The notes beneath the pieces were generated by a model. That model was not told the origin of the DNA and did not search any database. It saw only the letters and a program-made list of their open reading frames with translations. A program made the translations under genes and the position numbers. A DNA stretch of 64,000 nt from Parascedosporium putredinis (lineage: Eukaryota > Ascomycota > Sordariomycetes > Microascales > Microascaceae): positions 2,666,001 to 2,730,000 of the forward strand of contig CASHTG010000012.1 of assembly GCA_949357655.1 (NCBI GenBank), given 5' to 3'. Positions within the stretch are counted from its first letter, which is position 1; the number at the start of each line of letters is the position of its first letter. Below, in pieces: positions 34,309 through 47,000 of this stretch.

Positions 34309-36467
34309 ACTAGAATCCCGTCTTATATGACCCTGACTTCCCCAGACGAGTGTCTCGATCTCACAACGGGGGCGACAGATTGCGATATCTGGCTGGCGGC
34401 GGCGGCGACGGATGGCGACGATAGAATCTAATGGATCTGTCTACTGTCTTTTATATCTGCTGGTGCACATGCTAGCTGCTTGAGAGTTGGTTGTCTGCGC
34501 TGGCTGGCTTCCTTTGCTATCCCTTGGGAAAATTGGTGAATACTCTGATCCCGTAGCATGCGGTTTGGATCAATTGGTACTTTCACCCAGCTGCTCAATT
34601 ACCTCCGGGTACCGCACCCTGTTCATTGGCTCATGGCGACCCTGCTTTGCCCCAGAATCCCAAGCCAATAATGCAACGCAGAAACAGAGGGCTCCGGAGG
34701 GCGCTCTGCCACCACAGCTGGCTTCCTCGCCAGAGTGGATGGTTCAATGGTGATTCCCGATACTATTCCTCTTGCTTAGTCTGGCGGAAAAATGGAAGAC
34801 CAAGATCCCTTCCGTCTAAAATGGCTAGCATTAGCTACGAAGTATTAGGCACATTAATGGGCTCATCTTCATCTTTTTCTTCTCCTCTTCTCTCCACCTA
34901 TTACCATTCTCGTGCTCCGTTACATCACCCTCTTTGCCATTATAGGTAGGTAAAGGCGCAGCGGTGGATGCGCCTGATTCCCTTCCACCCACTTACCCAC
35001 CCACCTCCTCTCGATCCATATGGAGACGCGTTTGTCCCGTCAGGACCTGCCAGTACCCTTCCTCCTTGCACCCTGTCTTCGTTTGTTTTCTTTTCTTCTT
35101 TTCTTCTTCATCTTCTCTCGAGAGCCGCCAGATACCTCGCTACATATGAATTAATAGAATGGATCTATACTTTAGATGCGTTAAACTCACACCCATTCGG
35201 GGGCAGCGAAGTGTTGGACCAGCAGACTTGTTCAAGGATCAATCCAGTCTGGTTGTTCAGCACGAATCCAGATTCAGAGTAGCGCTCATTGACTACCAAT
35301 TGCTCTCGTCTTGGGAGGGGCCTTAGCCTGGACGCTGGAGTTGAGCTAGGAAGCAGAAAAAGGGGGAGGGGGCAGCATTGATCCACTCCACTACAACTAC
35401 ACCATCGATGCACCAGTAGCATCGGAAGAGACTTCAATGTTGGTCTTGTACAAGGAGGAGGAACTGGGCCGAAGGAGTAGTGGCCAGCCAAGCCGCCCAG
35501 GATAATAGATCCTAGGGTCTGGGATTTCTCACAGTCAATCAATCGATCTAAGCAGTATCTAGAGCTACATAACTTTATAGGTCCGGGCCAGTTGTCTTCA
35601 GGGTCTGGACGGCAAATGGTCCAGAGCACAACACAACGCAGCACGCACGGCCCTTCTGGCTCCCTTTCTCCTTTTTCTGTTCCTATGTTTTTTTTCCTTT
35701 TCTTTTTTTCTTTCTTTTCAGATCGTTTTCTTCCCCCTCTCCTTTGTCACTTGGCCTCCTTCCATTACACCTGTCTCCGTTTCCGTTCCAGTTCCCCTCT
35801 GGAGACCCAGACTTTGTAACCCGAGTGCTTGGGGATCCCCTTCCGCATTAGCGAGTAGTCTCTTCTAGCAGGGGTGGCTAGAAACTTTGCCTGGTGGAGA
35901 TCGCCAGCCCACTGCTCTTCGACTTTGACCCAAACCCACCCCAACGAACCTTCTTCTTCTTCTAGCATCTGCATCTTTCTCTTTTTTTTTTTTCTGGCTT
36001 CCCTTCTTTCGTCCCCATTTCCGTTCTTCCCCAAGTAACTACCCTTTTAATCCCTGGCCATCTGTCCTTCCTTTAGTTTTCAATGCTACTACTTGTGCTT
36101 CGGCCTTCATAAATGGAATAATTATTTTTCTCAGCATTCCCGCCCTACCCGCTCAGCTGCATATCCTCGCCGACGCCTGGCTGCTACATGCACGCGATCC
36201 CCACAATCAAGTTGATTCAAGAACCCATCGGCCGGCCACCTCACCCACCTCACCCACCTCGCCCACCTTGTCTAACGTCGAGTCCTCCTCGCTTGTCCTC
36301 CCATACAGAGTCCTCGAAACTAAACCACGAGTCCTCCCTGCGGACACTTCCGTGCCCGTTGTCTAACACAAACCACCTCGAGCTTTGGCCTGCTCTTCCA
36401 ACACAACTAGGGCACCCGAGACCACCCCACTACGCACCTCCCCCATCGACCCCGGCGTTCTAAGACA
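34309..36467. other. intergenic region upstream of the ArfGAP gene
   Basis: About 2.2 kb with no supportable gene. It is rich in pyrimidine tracts, especially 35060-35120 and 35670-35770. A C-rich nine-base tandem motif lies at 36236-36269 (listed separately). Confidence 0.55.
36236..36269 (-). repeat. tandem CCACCTCAC-type nine-base motif (reverse of the aldolase-upstream motif)
   Basis: Three full nine-base units (CCACCTCAC twice, CCACCTCGC once) plus a partial unit. Read on the minus strand it contains AAGGTGGGCGAGGTGGG, identical to 15950-15966. It lies about 200 bases before the start codon of the ArfGAP gene. Confidence 0.75.
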
Positions 36468-38815
36468 ATGGCTGGATCAGTCACCAAGCGCCAGCAGGCG
36501 CGCAATGAAAAAGTTCTCCAAGACCTGGTTCAGGGCGTCCCGGGAAACAACCTATGCGCCGATTGCTCTACCAGGAATCCAGGTAGCTAATCGCCTTCCC
36601 CTCACCCCTCACAACCGCCCGTCTCTAGTGTGCGAGCTGTAGCGGACTCAAGTGATCACCCTTGCTAACTGATCAAACAGCTTGGGCATCATGGAGCGTA
36701 CGTTGACCCGACCCCCAAACCCTTGTTCCCCACTCGTGCTACCTTTGCTGCTGGAACCAGCAGCAAACCCCTTCTCCCCTTTGACGGCACGTCGTGGTAC
36801 GGAGGTCATATTCACAAGCAACAAGAACTAACTTAATGCGACCACATTTATAGTTGGGCGTCTTTTTATGTGTCAGATGCGCAAGTATACACCGGAAACT
36901 CGGTACACATATTTCCAAGATCAAGTCTCTGAGCATGGATAGCTGGACTGTCGAGCAAGTTGAGGTTAGTAAGAGCCCTAAACCGGCCGGTAGCCTACGC
37001 TTTTCTCTTGCGCCCTGATCGCGCTCGTACTAACTTGGTGCCATACAGAACATGAGAAAGGTTGGCAACACCACCTCGAACAAGATTTATAACCCGCAGA
37101 ACAAGAAGGCCTCGATTCCGATCGATGTAGATGAAGTAGACTCCGCAATGGAAAGGTTCATCCGTGCCAAGTATATCTCGGCGAGCTTCAGCAATGGTAC
37201 ACAGAAAACCGGCATCAGCGCTGGCACTTCCCTCGACGAGAATCCGCCACCCTTGCCGCCCAAGGGCAAGTTTGGTCTTCGATCCGCCTCTTCGCTCTTC
37301 CCGCTATCGTCCAAGGCAAAGAAACAAATCGCTACCGAGACTACGTTATCCCCCAATCGAGAACTGTCGCGGCGAAGCCCCTCGCCTCGCCTAGTAAATA
37401 AGCCGTCTAAAGTGTTCGGGGCCAGCATTGAGTACGACACAGGTGATACCGACTACAAGCTTGGTAGGCTCCGTGACATGGGCTTCATGGATAATTCCCG
37501 GAATGCCATGATTCTCAAGGGTGTGCACGGGAACCTTGAGAAGGCGATTGAAACCTTGATACGCCTCGGAGAGGGTGGCTCAAGGTCTCCTTCGTTGGTG
37601 TCTCCGCGGGAGAGTTCCTTGCGGGCAACGCGGTCATTGACCCCTCTCTCGTCCAAGCTTACGACCAACGGACGGGACACACCCATCACTCCCCCACTGG
37701 CTCGCCAGCAGTTTCAACAAACCCCTTTGACATGCTCACCCCCAACCGCAAACCGCGCAATCAACCGGGACGCTCCAGACCAAGCACGTTCACCTCGCCT
37801 CCACAAATCCGTTCGGTCCCCAGATGAACCAGCTCGATGCATTCAGCCAAGCTTTTCAGGGCATGACTCTTGCAGCCCCCAACAACCTCTGTTCCCCAAC
37901 CATACAGGCGGCGTTCCTACCCATCCCGGGCAACCTGTCAGCCATCAACCCCAGATCGCAATGCCTGGTTCTGCTGCAGCCCCTTTTACTTTCGCCACTC
38001 ATCAGACGTTCCCCCAACTCCATACCCTACAAGTCCATCAGCCGTATGCTCAGCAGACTGGCCTCTCCCCAACATCGGCCCAATCCACGCCTAGCCTTGC
38101 CTACACGTATAACCCGTTCTTTACAGACCCAAGCGTTGCTCAAGCACAACTACAATCCCCGACACAGGCACATCCGCAGGCCCAAGCCCAAGCCCAAGCA
38201 CAGGCCCAAGCACAAGCACAGATGATGGGTCAACAACCCTTGACGATAACTACTGCGAGTTCGCCTGGTTTCGCCAACAATCCCTTTACCCGATCACCCA
38301 CTCGCATTCAATCACCGACCCTGGGCCAAATCCCTGAGCAGTCTCAATACGTCACCAGCCCTTCTCAGCAGACCAACAACCCATTCTACACACAAACGCA
38401 ATATCAGCAAGCGACCCCTCACTCGCAGGCTCAGGGATACAGCCAGCGGCCGGACAATGCCTCCATCCTTGCACTATTCAATTACCCGCAGCTTGCCCCG
38501 CAACCTGCGCCCCAGCCAGAGCAACCCCATCCACAGGCTACTGCCGTGAATGCTGTCCCAGCCAGCGTCTTCAATCCCCAGCAGCCTCGAAGTGTTTCCA
38601 CGCCCTTGCCTGGCAATAAAAATCCCTTCACCATGAGCACCGGAATGACGTCCCCAACCGTGTCGTCCCCGCTCGCATCCAAGGATATCTTTGCCGGAGC
38701 CGTCACTCACGGTAGCCGCGACAGCATCGCTCTCGGCCTAGACATGGCAAGCTGGTCAAACAGTGGCCGACACAGCCCGGACGCGTTTGCCAGTTTAAGC
38801 GCCCGACACGGGTAA
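36468..38815 (+). CDS. ArfGAP domain protein with UBA domain and Gln/Pro-rich tail (Gts1/Ucp3-like)
   Basis: About 670 residues, four exons (36468-36582, 36681-36697, 36854-36964, 37049-38815). The second is only 17 nt. The zinc finger is CADC, then 16 residues, then CVRC, followed by the arginine-finger region HRKLGTHISKIKSLS. A UBA domain follows (LGRLRDMGFMDNSRNAM, then GNLEKAIETLIRLGEG). The remainder is Pro/Gln/Ser-rich with a (QA)n tract at 38176-38222. The protein probably stimulates GTP hydrolysis on Arf proteins in vesicle traffic, and the UBA may bind ubiquitin. Three one-base deletions cancel each other (37712-37714, about 37797-37803, 37876-37880), so the frame stays open but residues between them are misread. 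The corrected reading gives NPFDMLTPNRKP, STNPFGPQMNQ and FSQAFQGMTLAAP. Confidence 0.9.
38176..38222 (+). repeat. in-frame CARGCN repeat coding for alternating Gln-Ala
   Basis: A degenerate six-base repeat (CAAGCC, CAGGCC, CAAGCA) inside the ArfGAP coding region encodes about eight Gln-Ala pairs. Such tracts often vary in length between strains. Confidence 0.9.
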
Positions 38816-39184
38816 AGTGAAAAAAGAAGATGATGAGTCCATAAACCCTGGACTTAGGAAGTGGTTACGGGGTCATCGCTTGCTTTGTGTACATATCTTC
38901 CTCGTTAATTCTTGTACATTACTTCCCCCTTTTGCATGGCATTTGAATTCTTTCTTTTTCTTACCTCGTTAGTTCTTTCACCCCTGTTATCCAACTAATA
39001 CCACAATTTATAAACCAGAGGCTTGGAGCCCTTAGAATTGCAAGGCTATATATGTACCGTTGTGATTAGTCTCTTCACGTAGGGTAGTTACAGGTATGGC
39101 CACACTACACTATGAAGCGTGCCGTTTGATTGATATGTACAAGTGGGATGTCTCTCGCGTCCCTTTGAGACGAGAATGCCATCT
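38816..39184. other. convergent intergenic region
   Basis: About 370 bases between two genes that converge, AT-richer than its neighbours. It should hold both polyadenylation regions, and I see nothing else. Confidence 0.6.
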
Positions 39185-40664
39185 TCACCGAGCCTCCGGG
39201 CTCAGGATAAAATCCTCAAATGTGACCCCTTCAGGGAGATCACCCTCGTCCACTTGGGCCACCTCTTTCCAGCCCTTTAGCAAGCTTCGCCAATAACAGG
39301 TCTCCGCAGCCTTGCTCACGTATCCTCCGCCGACGAACTGGTCCCGCTGGCGAGCAGCGATGCCCTCTGCAACCGAGGGGTGCGCTTCCAGCCATGCGAC
39401 GGTCTCCTCGAGGTCAGACCAATCGGGTTTGACGAAGACGATGTTTGCATCATCGGGGTTCACGTCGATAGGCCATATCTCGCGTGTTCTTTTCGAAGGG
39501 TGGGCTCGCGGGTTCTCTCGCATCTCAACCTCAAACTCTGCGCGGCCGCGGAGCAGGGCAGTCGAGAAGACGGGCCGGAGAAGGTGGGTGGTAGGTTCGA
39601 ACCATTCCAAGGGTGGGGTAAGAATGACGCTTCGGCACATGCGATGGAAGGAGAAACGACCGCTGTAGGAAACACCTTCGGTATGGATCACATACTTATA
39701 GCGACAAAAGTCCTGGATCGGCAAGCCATTGGAGGCGGACGCTGAGTTGGTGGTCCAGTCTAGGGACTGGACGTCAGCCCACGCGGCGTTCCCCTTACCG
39801 GCTACGCGGACAAGGTCCTGGCGGAGGCGTGGGTTGACACCGGAAGGGTTAGCGAACCAGGGAGTACCGCGCCAGACGGCGCGTGGGTCCTTGCGGGAAA
39901 AGGGAAGTGTGGCTTCGAGGTTGGTGATGACTGAGGAGGCGGCGGGGAGGGAGTTGAGGAAAGGAAGGGCCCAGGACCAGGCGGAGAAGTGGGGCATGGG
40001 GAAGGAATGGGCTTTAGAGGCCGGTTGGGTGACGAAAGAGGAGGAGGAAGTGGTGGCGGTGGATGCGATGTGCCCGGGACGAGCATATACGAAACTGTTT
40101 GAAAGCGGAGAGTCGTGGATCGATAGAGAAAACGTCGTGTTGGGGACGGGGTTGGAGAGGAGGTAATGGCACGATAGATTTGATGTAGCGCCGCAAGTTG
40201 TCGCTATCAAGAGGCGGTGCGCGCGTTAGTGTCCGCCCAAAACAAAGCAGGGGAGGGGGAGCATAAGGCGCAGATGAACTTGCCTCCCTCATCTGCCTCG
40301 AGAGTTGTCCCTTTCCCGGAGGCCTTCGTATGTACAGAGTCCTGTCTGCGACTGTGGCGATTAGGGCTTTGCTGTTTTGAGTGTCGACCTTGAAAGGGCC
40401 GTTGGCGACAGTCCTATCCACCTCGTTCATCAGACCTGGGAAAATATCACGGCATTCGTCTTCGGCGAGGCCCAAGTCTTCTAACGACTCTAGAGACCCG
40501 GGGTTAGTCCTGGCACCGGTAGACCGTGAATTCGAGGAGACACCATAGCGGACTCGACGTATCCCAGTCTCTCCACGCCAACCAAAGTGGTAGATGGCGA
40601 AGAGAATCCCGAAGACTAAGAGGATTGGTCTAGTAAGTGACCCGCGCATTGGGCGACGAGCCAT
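39185..40664 (-). CDS. GT90 (CAP10/DUF821) family glycosyltransferase, type II membrane protein
   Basis: 466 residues, two exons (40664-40284, 40203-39185). An N-terminal anchor (PILLVFGILFAIYHFGW) follows a short basic tail, as in Golgi type II enzymes. The catalytic region shows PFSRKDPRAVWRGTPWF, LPIQDFCRYKYVIHTEGVSY and SGRFSFHRMCRSVILTPP, all typical of GT90. The family transfers xylose or glucose to glycans or proteins, and the substrate here is unknown. The 80-nt intron appears to use a GC donor (GCAAGT) with a GATAG acceptor. Splicing there gives QMRERQLAALHQIYRAI, whereas the nearby GT breaks the frame. One base is missing at 40142-40145 (C run on the coding strand). Corrected total is 1,401 nt, divisible by three. 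Confidence 0.92.
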
Positions 40665-43439
40665 GGCGGCCGACTGATGGGGTCTCTTTCTACGGGGCTC
40701 AGGAGGGTCTGCTTCGCGACATTCTCAATGATGATATCATGGAGTCACCGAGGCTACCCCTGTAACCCCAAATTTGGGAGAGTCAAGAGAAGCTTCGATC
40801 TGGCACCAGCAAGAGGAGCGAGAGGCCCGGTATTTTAATCAAGAGAGCGACATATATGAAATGGGGAGGGGGAAGGAGTCTACGAATGAAGGAGGGTAGG
40901 GGAGGGGGTTACATCTATCCACCTGTCAAGGTGATGTGGTACTGGCGCTGCATGCTCGTACAATAGCACAGGCAGGGACCTAAAGAGGAATCCATGGGAT
41001 GCGGGGGTAGTAGATGTGGGATCAAAGAATCTAGAGAGGAAGAGGAGAGGGGCGTGACGTGGACAGGGCATTATTAACACCCGGGATTATAGGATTCATC
41101 AAGTTTCAGAGAAGGGTGATACAGATCTGGGAGTCGATGGCCGACCCGGGGAAGGTCGAGATCGAGATCGCTGAGCCAAGGATTCCTACATTTTAGAACA
41201 TTCAATCGAAAGGATACCAATATGCAGGAGACTGGATATCGGGGATCTAATGCATCTCAGAATTAGGGAGGTGCACCCTTCCCATCGACCCCAATTTTCA
41301 GTTTCTTGATCCCCAACTTCATTCAACTCAAGAGGTGGAGGGGAGATGGGAAGGAGCGAGACCACCTAGGAAGGAACAATAAGGAAGGAACAATAGTGGG
41401 AGTTGATTCTGAGGAGGGGGGTTCAATGTTGTTTCCCTCATTGTCGAGATGATGCCAAGATTAACAGATTGACGTCTGTACATAGTGCACGGTGTACTGT
41501 ATGAGCAGTGTGGTTGGTACAAGGCATCATGCGTCACTGGCGTTGTTGCTGGCCGAGTGTGCCGGGAAACTGCCCACCCAGGACGCCGGGGAGCGGACCG
41601 TTCGGCACTGCAGACGGCAAGACGGCGAGCTACGACCAGGCGCGGGCTGGGGAAGTCGGTAGACGCGGAGTACACAGTGGGGCAAGGACGCGGGCTTCCC
41701 TGGTTTAGGACTTGATGGAAGAAGAGGAAGGGGCCAAGGGGGCAGCTGCGCTTTCTCATATTTATTAAACCTAAACGAGGACGTGGAAGGAGGTGTGCCG
41801 AAAAGACACCAGGATTCATAGATCAATCCACTGATAGGTGGGAATCGCCAGAGCAGAGAGCCTAATCCCAATTTCCCGGCGCTGGCAGTCTTGCTCCACT
41901 TTATGGGTTAATTTGTCGATCGATGTTGGATCAGTGCTGCTTCAAAGGGCCAATTTGATTGCCATTTATTAAGTCGCCTAACCTAAAAACAACGAAAACA
42001 AAAAAGTATTGCGACGTTTGCGGGGACAGGACACACCAATATCAACGAGATCCCTTGATGGCCGGGCCTTGGGTTGTAAAAGTGGGGAAGCATCTCCGGC
42101 TCTAACCTCACTCGCCCCAATCGCCGACGAGATCGGTGCCTGTGCGGAGCCTGACAGTTCGCGCTGGCGGGAGGAGGGGCCGTCAGGGAGAGAAGCCCAT
42201 CGACAAAAGTCCAGCCTGTTGGATCTCTTGGGTGTGTCCCTTGAACAATGAGCTCAGTGGACCCTTGATAAACATCGACCTTCGAAATTCATACATCTTG
42301 GATGGATTGATCTATCCATTAGATGTACCAATGGATCAATGCGGGGATCATCCCATTGATGGTGCTGGGAGTGAGCAACGCTCCAGCTCTACGATTCTCG
42401 GGACGTGTTAATTGTCTCCCAACCCCTATATGCTGAATTCTTTCCCTCCTCAGCACCGCCGAGTTCATAACCACCCACCTCCCCTCCCAACCAATTGCTT
42501 CTTTCTCTTCATTTCTTCTTCTCTTCATAGAGCCATCATCAAGCATGCGACTGTCAGCTAGGTCGGACCCTTCAGCCATAACATTGATGGTCTCATACGC
42601 GCCCTTGGCCAAGCGCTATTCTTAACCCTAACCATAAATCGTGGCCGGTTTGCCTGTCATGGGCACGCTGTCGATGGCGACATGATTGGCGATGGCAGTG
42701 GTAGCAACTGAGTCAAGGCCGCCTCCGCATACCAGCCGCCTCCTGTGATCAGCTTGGATTGAACGAGAGAGAGCCGTGCTTGTTTCTCTCCTCTGATTTG
42801 GCCTGCTTGGAAATTTGCTTTGCCGGCTTTTCTTTTTCGAACTATCCACGGTCGATCAAGAACAATTGATCCATGGATGTGTGAACCTGTACCCGAACGT
42901 ACCAGCTATTTTCGATCAGATGGCCTGTCCGGTTCGCTCTCTCTCTCTTTCTTTTTTCTTCTCTTTGGCCCGTTGTTGCAAGTTGCAAGTCGCAAGTCGC
43001 AAGCCTTCCTCACCTGGAGACCTCTATGCTCCCTCTTATTTTTCTTCATCTTCGATCTATTGTTCTGCTGTGAGCGTCATGGTCTCTCTGAGCGGCACTG
43101 AGGCTGGAAAAGGCGGGCCCCAATACCGCTGTTTCATAAGCAGCTCAGTGTTGAAATTAATTGCTGGGTGACGTCGGCTCCGCTGCAAGCTTAGATCTTG
43201 TCAGATCCCAATCTCGACCCGCATCCTTAATCAAAGGGCTATTTCATCGAGAGTCTATTACCAAGTTAACCCAAGAAGGAGAAAATCAACAACAATTATG
43301 ACGATTACTCAAACGACGGCAATAACCCTTCTTCTTCTTCTTCGTCTCTCCCTAAAACGTGGGGAAGCTGTGGACAAAGGGCAAAAATAGGGAGGTGGGA
43401 GCGAGGACAGGAACCAACCCAAAAGGGGATGCTTTGCGT
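40665..43439. other. gene-free stretch
   Basis: About 2.8 kb without an exon I can support. It contains purine- and pyrimidine-rich tracts and should include the GT90 promoter next to 40664. Open frames are short and mutually overlapping. Confidence 0.5.
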
Positions 43440-44031
43440 TCAAGATCTCAGGAGCTGGGCAAATATTGACCCCGGGCGGGGCAGGAGGGGCATATACTGC
43501 TGGTTCTCACGCCTAACTTTGGCCGCTCCGATTAGAAACCGGGGAGCCGAGGAGTGCCGATTTTGGTTTTGCATGCGAAGAGGCGCCGTCCTGGACGAAG
43601 ACCAGCTAAGAGCTTGCAGAAATACCAAGGTGGAAACAGTGAGAACACGAGGGTCGCCAAGAAGGTTCAATACGAGGTGGCTCTCCCTGCACGCGCAGAG
43701 TGTCTGCGTTAAGGCGTCTAGTCGAACAGATGCCGGCTTTGGGGGCAAGGAGAGCGATGATTCAGGCCCAAGCCTTCACCGCAATTTCCACATTGGATCT
43801 CAGCTGTGCTTTTTCGATCCAGCTGTTTTTTCCCTTCATTGGTCCCGCACGACGTCTCCGGTGAAGACGGAGGAGGTGGGGACATGTGACGGCCGCCCAG
43901 TGCATGTTTCACGACGGGCAGGGCCAAGGCGCGTTTTTTCGGTGGCGGAGGCGATGTGCTCTTGGGCGGATTCCGGCCTGAAGCATGGCCGCCATCGCCT
44001 CCGAGAAAACCTCGGCGTCGAATGAATCCAT
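43440..44031 (-). CDS. possible small Cys-containing protein, family not recognised
   Basis: Tentative. An ATG at 44031 in good context (CAACAATGG) opens MDSFDAEVFSEAMAAMLQAG. Two one-base corrections of the same kind as in the certain genes (43964-43966 and 43741-43745, both C runs on the coding strand) join three frames in the order expected for deletions, giving about 197 residues. The joined protein has a Pro/Lys-rich linker (STSPPPPKKRALALP), a Cys/His cluster (CGNCGEGLGLNHRSPCP) that could bind zinc, and a helical C-terminal part with LDALTQTLCACRESHLVL and LTVSTLVFLQALSWSSS. I do not recognise the family. It could also be chance open frame, since the region around it is gene-poor. Confidence 0.4.
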
Positions 44032-47000
44032 TGTTGCACCTTTGGATCCGCTCACGCCTGCAGGTTTGCCTAGGTTCGTGGTAGTGCCCTGGTCGCCTGG
44101 GAGGATAGGAATGGCAGGAGTCAGGCACCTGACCAGTATCTCCATGGACTCCTGGTATTAGATGTGAGGATTTTTTTTTTTTTTGGAGAATTCTCGTATC
44201 ATCAGACCAGGGATGATGGCCCCGGAAGGGGGCATTGTGGAAATGATGTCTGACGGCGGGGATCGAGGCCAAGAAAGAAGTGCAGCCCGGAATCTGAATA
44301 TTGCACGGCCTCTTCACATATTTCCGATAGCTCTGGCACGAAATGGAGGCGAACTGGGCTATAAACTCAAAAGCCTGCACTGCATGGGCTGGATTTTGTC
44401 GGGGCCGAGGCGATGTGGGAAGATAGGCCATGGAGGAGCAGAAGAGAATGGGAGTCCGGCTACGGCTCGCCACACCATGTTTGCCAGCTACTCTCACCTG
44501 CGACCCTATCATGATATCATGTCAACTCTTGGCCATAAGAAGATGGCTAAGAGGGTATTTCTGGGAAACCGAAAGGTGTCGTAGGGGGCATGAACCACAC
44601 GCCGGCGAGACGGACAGCTTCCAACGATGCTTGCATGAAGCCTTCTACTCAAGAAGGAACAAGGACCACCCCCTCCCCACCTCCCCCTCCTTCTTATTTT
44701 CCCTCCCTCTCTTTGGCAGACCAAGGGACTTGCATTTCAACCTTTTGAACTGCGCTGCGCCCGTTATGCGGTTGTCCCTTGCGTATGCTCCGATATGCCA
44801 TCTGGTCTCGCGCCAATGGTGACGCGACATGACTCTCTACTTCCGGAGTGACGGTCGCACAGCAGCGGCCTGACCCAAGACTGCCAGGCCAGGCGGCCAC
44901 TCTCCGATGATAATAATGATGAGTGGGATGGCTGGATTCGAAGCAGTGACACGCTGCCCTGCATTCCCAAGTCAACGTCGGTGTCCTATCACTGAATGCT
45001 GATGCCTCTCCTCGGGTAGCTGCGTCTGTCTGGGGAAACGATGACCATGGCCGGGTTGGCGGGAGCAAGCAGCCCTATGAACCTCTCCATTGAGGCACGA
45101 AGCGAAGGGAACAGGTGAGAGCTGAGATTTTGGGTTCGTCCTCCGCGAGCGATCCACGAGACGAAGTGGTATTAGAGCCACAGTCCTAATTCAAGGAGAA
45201 ACCGGAATGGCAATGTGGTGGACGGTTTGACGAGACTTGTACCGCAACGCTCGGCCCACACCCGCTCAGTTAGCACTACGCCGCTCCGGTCCTTGGATGG
45301 AGCTTGGCGAGACTTCAAGGAGTCGAGGAGTGGCGGCCATCCACAAGACTTATTACATCTATTATGGGTGCCTGATATTGTCGCGAAGTCGAGACTAGAC
45401 CCCCTCTTCCAAGGCTGTTAGTCAAGTGGCTGAATGAGTTATCTAGTGATCAGCATTCAACCTCATTTCTCAGACCCTTTCCACGCCGTCGTGCACTACC
45501 CACCCCGTTCCCAGCTTCCCCATCGCCTCTCACCTGTACGTGCTCCCTCCTTTCCTCGACCGGTGCCAAGCAAGGTCATCGCGTATGAGCTGCCTTGCTA
45601 GAGTTAGCGTGGCTGTGACGACTAATAGCTAATATTCTTTTCTTTTTCCCTTTCTCTCATAATACCCGACCATCATATGCAGATGGATATCCTCGACGTC
45701 CTCGACATCCCTACTTGATCATGGGGTTATTATACACTAGTCTCTCGGTATTTGGTGGCTCTTATCAAAATTTGATCGATGCTCTCAAGTTGTAGGGTCA
45801 ATACATTTAATATTACTGAGGTAGGATGGAAGGAAAGGATACGACCGGGCTAGCTCGTGACTTGTTCCTGTTTTTAGTATCAACAGGGAGGAAGACATGG
45901 GAGGGTGGGTTGGATTTCTCGAGTGGCGTTTGCCTGTTCACTCGTCGTCTCACTTGTCCGATGCTCGCCCAATGCGGCAAAAGCAAATAATACGACTTGC
46001 TTTCTTTTTCCTTTTTTGGCTGCAAGGACTGGGGGAAGAGAGCAGGGGGGTAGGGCATGGACCTGCCAGGAACATTCCAACCTTTGAGCCAATGCCATGC
46101 CGGATGATGAGATGGAATCTAATCCTGTTTCTCTCATTTGTCCTGGGCAATCCTCAGGATTGACAGACCAATTCGGTTGGTTTTCAGCTGTGGCCAAGAT
46201 GCCTCGAACATGGCTCATGCTCGTGCTACCCTAGCCGAGAAGGTGCCAGAGGAAGAGAGGACTCGTTGATAATACGATTTGTCTCATCTCGTCTTGGCCA
46301 TCTATCTTCATCTTGGTTGCAATGGGGTTTGACAGTGTCTCATTGCCTCATGTCCTCCCTCGCCTTCACCTTGACCTTTGTTCTTCTCCCTTCTTCTTGT
46401 TGCACGTTATTATTCTTCGCGCCACGGCTTCCTCCCCTATGTTCCAGACCCTCTGTGCCAAGGTTGCTGCTTCTCCGATGTGACTTGCTTTTCTAGACCC
46501 TGATCGCTGCTGGACATTTGGATGACTGCTTTGCTGATCTGCCTGATCGACGATCAAGCGGTTCCTCTCGTCCCTCCCCAACCCCCGACGGGCATAACGC
46601 AAGGGACGAACGGCATAATCCCAACTTTTTCTTCTTTTTCTTCCCTTCTTTTTTTTGTCCTTTTGTCCTTTTGTCCTTTTGTCCTTTTCTCCTTTTCTCC
46701 TTTTCCCCTCTTTCGTTTCTCTATACATCACGCACATCATACGGTGAGTTGCCAACTGGCTCCTCGTGCACTTGGCCGGCATGGAACTACTTGTAGCTTG
46801 TTGCATTGGCCGGGAGCAGCAGCGCCCCTGTGTCCGGTCAACAATTGATTCCATTGATCTCATTCCTGGATCAATGTATTGTGTTCACTACTTCGATATT
46901 ACACTAGACGCGAGTTGCGACGATGACTTGACCAGCAAATTCCGAGTGTCGTCATTGGTCTACCGCCACCAGTGCCGTCGTCTCGTTGGCCGCCACCGGG

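Noticed and set aside
39580..39610. GGTTCGAA-like stretch resembling a tRNA T-arm
   Set aside because: It lies inside the GT90 coding exon, and no cloverleaf can be built around it.
39729..40166. 145-codon plus-strand frame opposite the GT90 gene
   Set aside because: It lies fully within a convincing GT90 exon on the other strand. Its composition is that of an antisense shadow.
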